From positions 1 to 25,243 of the forward strand of contig JAYMTF010001223.1 of assembly GCA_036897485.1 (NCBI GenBank): a stretch of DNA of 25,243 bases. Reading direction: 5' to 3'. Positions 20,478-25,243 of the stretch are shown piece by piece. Position 1 is the stretch's first letter. Each line of letters starts with the position of its first letter. This stretch comes from Pelargonium nanum (lineage: Eukaryota; Streptophyta; Magnoliopsida; Geraniales; Geraniaceae). Under the pieces are notes generated by a model. The model had not been told where the DNA came from and searched no databases. It saw nothing but the letters and a program-made list of their open reading frames with translations. The position numbers were made by a program, and so were the translations under genes.

Positions 20478-23400
20478 TCATTGGCAAGAGTTAAATCGAG
20501 AATCCTGCCCGAAAGTTCCTAGCATTTGACATGCTACTTCCAGTAATTTTCCTGCTCATAAACAAATAACAAGATGTAATTGGCCGATACCAACAGTAAA
20601 AAAATTCTTCTGCAAATAACAAGTACTACTGAAGTAAGTAAAACAAAATGACTAACTTATTCTTTAGAGTCAGTTGAAGGAGAGAAAAAAAAAACTGTTG
20701 CTGATTTCTGAGACACTGCTTCAATAAACAATAGGTCTTGCAGGAATGATCATTAACAACAGTAAAGATCAAATGCTGTTTATTTAAAAGAATAACCTTC
20801 ATATTATATTGGTATATGACAAATATCCTATACATTATGGACCCTCTCCACACTTAGAAACCCCTACCCCAGCAAAAAAGCAAAAACATTGAAAAGAGAC
20901 AAACCATCCGACTTTGTTGAAAGCTATTTCTTGAAGGGTGTTGTAAGAAAATGCAATATAACCAAATGGCATCTTAGAACTCCCAACTATTTTTAGCTAA
21001 AAAAATAATGGGTTGGGGGACCATTGGTTCAATTATGAGATGCGCACAAGTGTGAGCACTTGCATGAACACATCAACTACTTATGAATTGAAGCACATTT
21101 AGAAGGGCGGGTGTAGTGTTCCTTTCAACTTTGTGTGCGTGTCTCGACAAATGGTTCATCCAAATCAGTGTGCGAATGTATTCCTCAACTCACCTTACTG
21201 GGAAGGTTAAGGTAGTCTAGGCCCTCTAGGGGTACTCTCTCCCCAGCTCAAAACTAAAGTATTTGCAAACTGTGCTGGGAAGGTTACTTATATACTTCGC
21301 TTGGAGTCACTAATACAATTAATAGCAAAAGATTGGCAAAAGATTGGCTGCGTAAGAGCACATGCATGTAAAACGTATCAAGCTATGAATGTCTGCTATA
21401 CCAGAATTAGCTTCCTATTAATCAGTCTCCATCTTCTAACAGATAATTTGTCAAAATTCATAATCATGGATAGGAGTAGAATCCAAAAAACAAGATTACA
21501 AGCTAAAGAAAGTTTAGGAACAGTGAATTGCAAAAAAAGGAAAAATTAATAAATCAGACAGATGTTTTAGGGAGGTTTTGGCAGCACAAGTGCAAACAAA
21601 AAGTCAAATTCTAAAATCACTAGCTTATTAATTGGAGTAAGAACAAGGAAATACTACCAAAAGACAAACACTTCACTATCACCCCCAGCTGGAATCTGTT
21701 GTATACCTCTCTACTAGTCAAATGAAGCCACTGCACCATAAAATTACAACTCCTAATAATTCACCTCTACAATTTCCTTAACCTAAATAGTACCTCATCC
21801 TTTTCTTTTACCTCGGATTCTCATCTAATAAGCCATGAATCATCGGTAATGGCTTTCCATTAAATTGTAATGACCAATTTGACCAAATGAGAAAAAACAA
21901 TCTCATCTCAGCCAATAAATCATGGCCAATGAGGTAATGTCACATCATCAATTAACACTCATACCCGCCCCAATGAATATGTGGGCACAGAACGCCCCGT
22001 CCAGATCCATTTCGTTTGTCTCGGCTGAGAGTCTCAGTCAATAATTCATGACTGAGATTCCGGGCACTCTTGACACAAATAATGCAAAATTAAAACTCAT
22101 GGCTCATCTCTGTAAAGCTAATTTGAGTCAGACAATCAAATAGAATGTTTGTGCATATGCTTTTCACTCTTAACACACCTTTTCCTCATGAAAAGTCAAT
22201 AACAAAATGGTAACTTTGACATCAGAGTGCCATTTTCACACCACCGACACCTTTGTAACTCACAATCCTCCAATTTCAGAGGCTAACTTCCATGTAATCC
22301 TATGAAATTGCAATCACAGTTTTGGCAATTCAAGTGTTCAATAATTAAACTAAATTAAATAAAAATACCTCTTCTTGGCTTGGCCACAACCTTGAGAGGC
22401 TGAGCCGCCTTCGTCACGGCCTTTGCCTCCGCCTCCTCCGCCGGGAACAAAACCCCATCAATCCCCTGAACCGAGATCCGACCATCGGTATAGATATCCG
22501 GGTCGAACAAGTAAGCCGAGCCCTCACCTTGCCCGAATTTCACCGACCCATCGGCCTCCAAAGCCTCCACCTTGTGCGGCAACCGGAGCGTATCGTATCG
22601 GACCTTCCCGAATCGCCGAACCGCATTGTACATGCTCTCCTCCGTCTGGTACTCCGGTATCAAATGGTAGTACATTATCTGCTCCGGCGCACCAGGCTCG
22701 CTTAGCTGGTCGGTGGTGAGCTTAGCCATGGCCTCATCGTTCGGAGCCAAGACCGTTAGCACATAACCCTCCGATACGAGACGCCCCATTTCGGTGGCGA
22801 GTGAGGTTAGGTTTACTAAAATATCGGCCATTTCGTTGTAGCCGCCGTAGTGCAGGAGGGTCTGGATAAAGTCCTTCACCTGAGTGTGGCCGTCGAAATG
22901 GTGGCGCGGCCCGCCGGGACCGGGGGCGGGGGCCGGGGGGGGGGAGGGGGCCGGAGCGAGTGACGGTCCCGGCGCCATTGCGTCGTAGATTGGCAGAACC
23001 GGCGACGAGCCGGGCTTTGTCGGTGGCGGGGGTTTCTTGAGCCTGTGGGTCCTGGGGTCCACCTCCGGAGCAGCCTCCGGCTTCACGGCGGTAATCGACC
23101 GGAGACTCCTCCTCCGGTTGAAATCGTCCTCGACTGACTGCGGCACCAGCAGCCGCTCGATCCCGTGAATGACGCCGTCGGGGCGGGTCACCGCGTCCGG
23201 CTGGACAACCCTGGCGCGATCCACGACCTTATCGCCGGACTGGCGGCGCGTGAGGTGCAGAAAGTCACGGGACAGCGTGTGCTGCCGGGTTAACTCGCTC
23301 GAATCGCGGTGAACCGGCCACTCCTCCGATCTAACCCGAGTCGGAATAATATGAAACATCAGAAGCTTCTGGAGAGACCTGAGATTCCCGGGCTCGAGCA

Positions 23401-23728
23401 GGAACCGCTTGAACTCGGGGTCGAGATCGCGCTCCAGAGCTTCGTTCCGAGGGGCAAAAATGGTAATATTGTGTTTTCCGACGGCCTCCTCCAAGGTCTG
23501 AAGTAACAGCGCCTTCTCCACCAACTCCGCGAGCTCCGTGTAATGCGAGTCCAGAAGCGCCACCAAAACGGAGTTGGAGTTAATCTGACCTTGGACTCCG
23601 GTGGAGGAAGAATTAGAAGACCTGGTGGTGGAATTTGCCGGCAATGCGACGCATATTCCGGCGAAGAACACGAGACATGTTGCTAGTAGTAGCTTCGAGA
23701 AGCCAGAGACCCGAAAATCCATGGCCAT
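20478..23728 (-). CDS. Fasciclin-like arabinogalactan protein, two-FAS1 group (FLA15-18 type)
   Basis: Two exons on the minus strand, 23728-22369 and 20551-20478, join in phase (G then GA) to give 477 residues. The order is: signal peptide about 1-28 (KLLLATCLVFFAGICVA); Ser/Asn/Thr-rich stretch with possible N-glycosylation sites; FAS1 domain 1 about 50-197 (NITIFAPRNEAL, LLMFHIIP, VIHGIERLLVP); Pro/Ala/Ser arabinogalactan region about 232-274 (PSLAPAPSPPPAPAPGP); FAS1 domain 2 about 283-430 (YVLTVLAPNDEAM, MYYHLIP, ISVQGIDGVLFP); conserved tail GKLLEVACQMLGTFGQDS. It lacks a C-terminal hydrophobic GPI signal, as known for FLA15-18. The product should be a secreted, heavily O-glycosylated wall or apoplast adhesion protein. 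Start: the frame is open upstream but has only a GTG at 23782; the first ATG is at 23728 (MAMDF), with a second at 23722 in a better context. Exon 1 is much more GC-rich than its surroundings. Confidence 0.9.
20552..22368 (-). other. Intron of the FLA gene
   Basis: An 1817-base intron starting GTATTTTT just after the codon pair for Arg-Arg and ending ..TATGAGCAG before GAAAATTACTG. Both borders are GT/AG, and the phase (1) is consistent with the conserved Gly-Lys-Leu-Leu tail. Nothing coding was recognised inside. Open frames such as 21301-21549 on the opposite strand are chance frames in AT-rich DNA. Confidence 0.85.
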
Positions 23729-24014
23729 CGGAGAAAAAGAGAGAGAGAAGAAGAAGAGGTCGATGTGTGGACCGGAGCTCACAAGATATTAACTACTGCT
23801 TACAATTTTACAGGTATGTGTTGTTGTGCTTTGTGGGTAGTGGTAACGTGCGGTTAGGGTCCATAATAAGAAAACGCAATGTCAAAGTTGTGATTTTTAC
23901 GGACCCAACACAACACAACATAACATCAGTGAAAACTGAAAACCCAAGTGTCGGCTGGGGGAAACGTGAGACGCGAAGCAGGGGAACAAAGAAGGTTCCG
24001 ACAGGCTGGTTGTA

Positions 24015-24033
24015 GGGCCCATTAGTGGGCCCA
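24015..24033 (-). promoter_or_regulatory. Paired site II (GGGCCC) motifs upstream of the FLA gene
   Basis: GGGCCCA at 24015-24021 and TGGGCCCA at 24026-24033 lie about 290-305 bases upstream of the FLA ATG. GGGCCC reads the same on both strands, so they act as site II (TGGGCC) elements in either orientation, a class of plant promoter element often bound by TCP factors. No clear TATA box was identified nearer the gene. The regulatory role is inference. Confidence 0.4.
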
Positions 24034-24149
24034 CCCTCAACTCTCTCAGCTCAAGCCCAACAAACAACCTCCGTCTCTTGGTACACTTTTTGACCGTGTT
24101 TGGTTGCGCTCTAAACTAAATTCTCATCTATTATTGGTAAAAACCCCAA

Positions 24150-24820
24150 TTTTGTTGTTGAACTATAGTGTAGTTTCTTAACTTTCGTGTTTCGATCCAA
24201 TTTTGTTTTTAATTTTTAAAATCTAAAGTAGTTTTTAAACTTTTAAATATTGATCTGATTTGGTTCATAAACTTTTGATATAGTAAGCTTTAAGGGGAAT
24301 GACCATTTTGGGTAAAAATTTGAAAGTTCAGTGACTAATTTGAATTAAAAATAGTTCAAAAACCAAATTGGATCGAAGCACAAAAGTTCATAAACTAATT
24401 TGGGTTAAAAAAAAAGGTGTATGAATCAAATTAAATCAAAACACGAAAATTCATAGACTAAGCTGGATTTATTACCTATATTTTTCAACATAAAGTAGAT
24501 TCGGGCATTTCAACAAACAGGTTGTACGGTGCGTAGCTAAGTTGGGCATAAGCGTATGGGTAGTTCATGAATTAAATTAGTTCGATACTCAAAAGTTTGG
24601 AAACTATTTTGGGTCAACAAGAAGTTTATGTACCATATTGGATTGAAGCACAAAAGTTTAGAGACTATTTTGAATTCAATTTTTTCTAAAATCAAACTGA
24701 ACTGAAACACAAAAATTCTGAAATCTAATTAGATCTTTTACCTATATTTGATTTGGGCATTTGAACAAACAGGTTGTGTGGTGCGCAGCCAAGTTGGGCA
24801 TAAGCGTAAGGGTAGTTGCT
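24150..24820. repeat. Degenerate repeat complex with direct and inverted units
   Basis: Units resembling GGATCGAAGCACAAAAGTT followed by CATAAACTAATTTGGGTT recur in plus orientation at about 24370, 24430, 24575, 24640 and 24690. Similar units occur inverted at about 24180-24285 (TTTCGTGTTTCGATCCAA, TTGGTTCATAAACTTTTG). In addition, a segment of about 80 bases, with CAACAAACAGGTTGTACGG and GTTGGGCATAAGCGTATGG (24510-24563), is duplicated at about 24765-24815 with roughly 90% identity. This kind of degenerate AAGTTxATAAACTAATTTGG repeat is widespread in plant genomes and probably transposon-derived. No coding sequence was seen. Confidence 0.65.
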
Positions 24821-25243
24821 AAAATTAATGTTGTTAGTATTTTAGCGAAATGGGGGCAGCGTAGGTAAGGTGTAAATGTAATCGTGTACATGCAAGTGTA
24901 CTGTAGAGGGAGGCCGAGACTTACAAAGTGTGTTTGATGGTGATGTGTTAGGACAAAAGTACAAATACAAACAGAGTTTATGAATAATATAGTTACACAA
25001 AATGACATGATTCTAATGTCATCTCTTCATAATTGCTTCATAATTTAAGTTTGGTGATGAAAATAACAAGTAAAACCAACGAAATGCATTGACGTAACAA
25101 AAGATCTAGAAGATAGTTATATTTCACATGCAAATTCAAACTACTTGGTTAAATATTCAATGAATATTGAATACAAAATGATTGTTCTATTGTCATGCAT
25201 TGTTTTTTTTTAAGGGAAACTAGAACTTCTCATTAAATCCAAA
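24821..25243. other. Right flank with no recognised gene
   Basis: AT-rich sequence up to the window edge. The minus-strand frame at 24742-25008 overlaps the repeat complex and has no recognisable domain. The T-rich run and following bases at 25200-25243 could be part of a repeat that continues outside the window, but nothing can be named. Confidence 0.5.

Noticed and set aside
22423..22719. Pro-rich plus-strand frame
   Set aside because: Shadow of the GC-rich FLA coding exon on the other strand.
23729..23782. Upstream 18-residue extension of the FLA protein
   Set aside because: The extension starts at GTG, not ATG, in pyrimidine-rich leader sequence. The first ATG at 23728 gives a proper signal peptide.
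23635..24015. Open frame of 126 codons on the plus strand opposite the FLA start
   Set aside because: It is the antisense shadow of GC-rich FLA exon 1 and its leader, with Arg-rich low-complexity content and no domain.
25200..25243. T-run followed by AAGGGAAACTAGAACTTCTC as a possible antisense LINE 3' end
   Set aside because: Only 44 bases are visible before the window ends. No coding or terminal evidence can be checked.

Overview
The window is nuclear DNA from a flowering plant, most likely a eudicot. It is AT-rich, its genes have GT-AG introns, and its introns and flanks carry small plant transposon relics. The species cannot be fixed from the sequence. No bacterial operon, CRISPR array, rRNA gene or convincing tRNA gene was seen. 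All gene models were assembled by eye from splice sites and frame continuity.

Layout: (1) 1-1680 is gene-poor flank with a truncated hAT-like terminus at the left edge and a degenerate repeat near 850-1110. (2) 1680-14594, plus strand, holds a 20-exon locus for the large subunit of replication factor C (RFC1). Its N-terminal PCNA-binding motif, BRCT domain, Walker B and sensor-1 part of the ATPase, and C-terminal domain can all be read with good splice sites. Two in-frame stop codons interrupt it, and the exons for the RFC box and Walker A P-loop are absent between 7048 and 8434. I read it as a decayed RFC1 copy. (3) 15755-18743, plus strand, is an intact three-exon gene for a 134-residue protein that I recognise as the plant-specific mitochondrial complex II subunit SDH6. 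(4) 20478-23728, minus strand, is an intact two-exon gene for a 477-residue fasciclin-like arabinogalactan protein of the two-FAS1-domain, non-GPI type (FLA15-18 group). It is convergent with the SDH6-like gene. (5) 23900-25243 is the FLA upstream region followed by a degenerate repeat complex.

The RFC1 relic has collected most of the mobile DNA. Intron 1 holds a near-perfectly symmetric inverted repeat with about 0.9 kb arms and a 25-base loop, which carries a coding-like peptide of unknown origin in both arms. Intron 2 holds a 5'-truncated LINE with an RNase H domain. The interval where the P-loop exons should lie holds a MITE-like element. A later intron holds a 219 bp TRIM retrotransposon with two LTRs, a primer-binding site and a polypurine tract.

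The three genes share no pathway: one is a DNA replication clamp loader relic, one a mitochondrial respiratory subunit and one a cell-wall glycoprotein. The most unusual structure is the long intronic inverted repeat, a candidate source of hairpin RNA. No previously undescribed multi-gene system was found.
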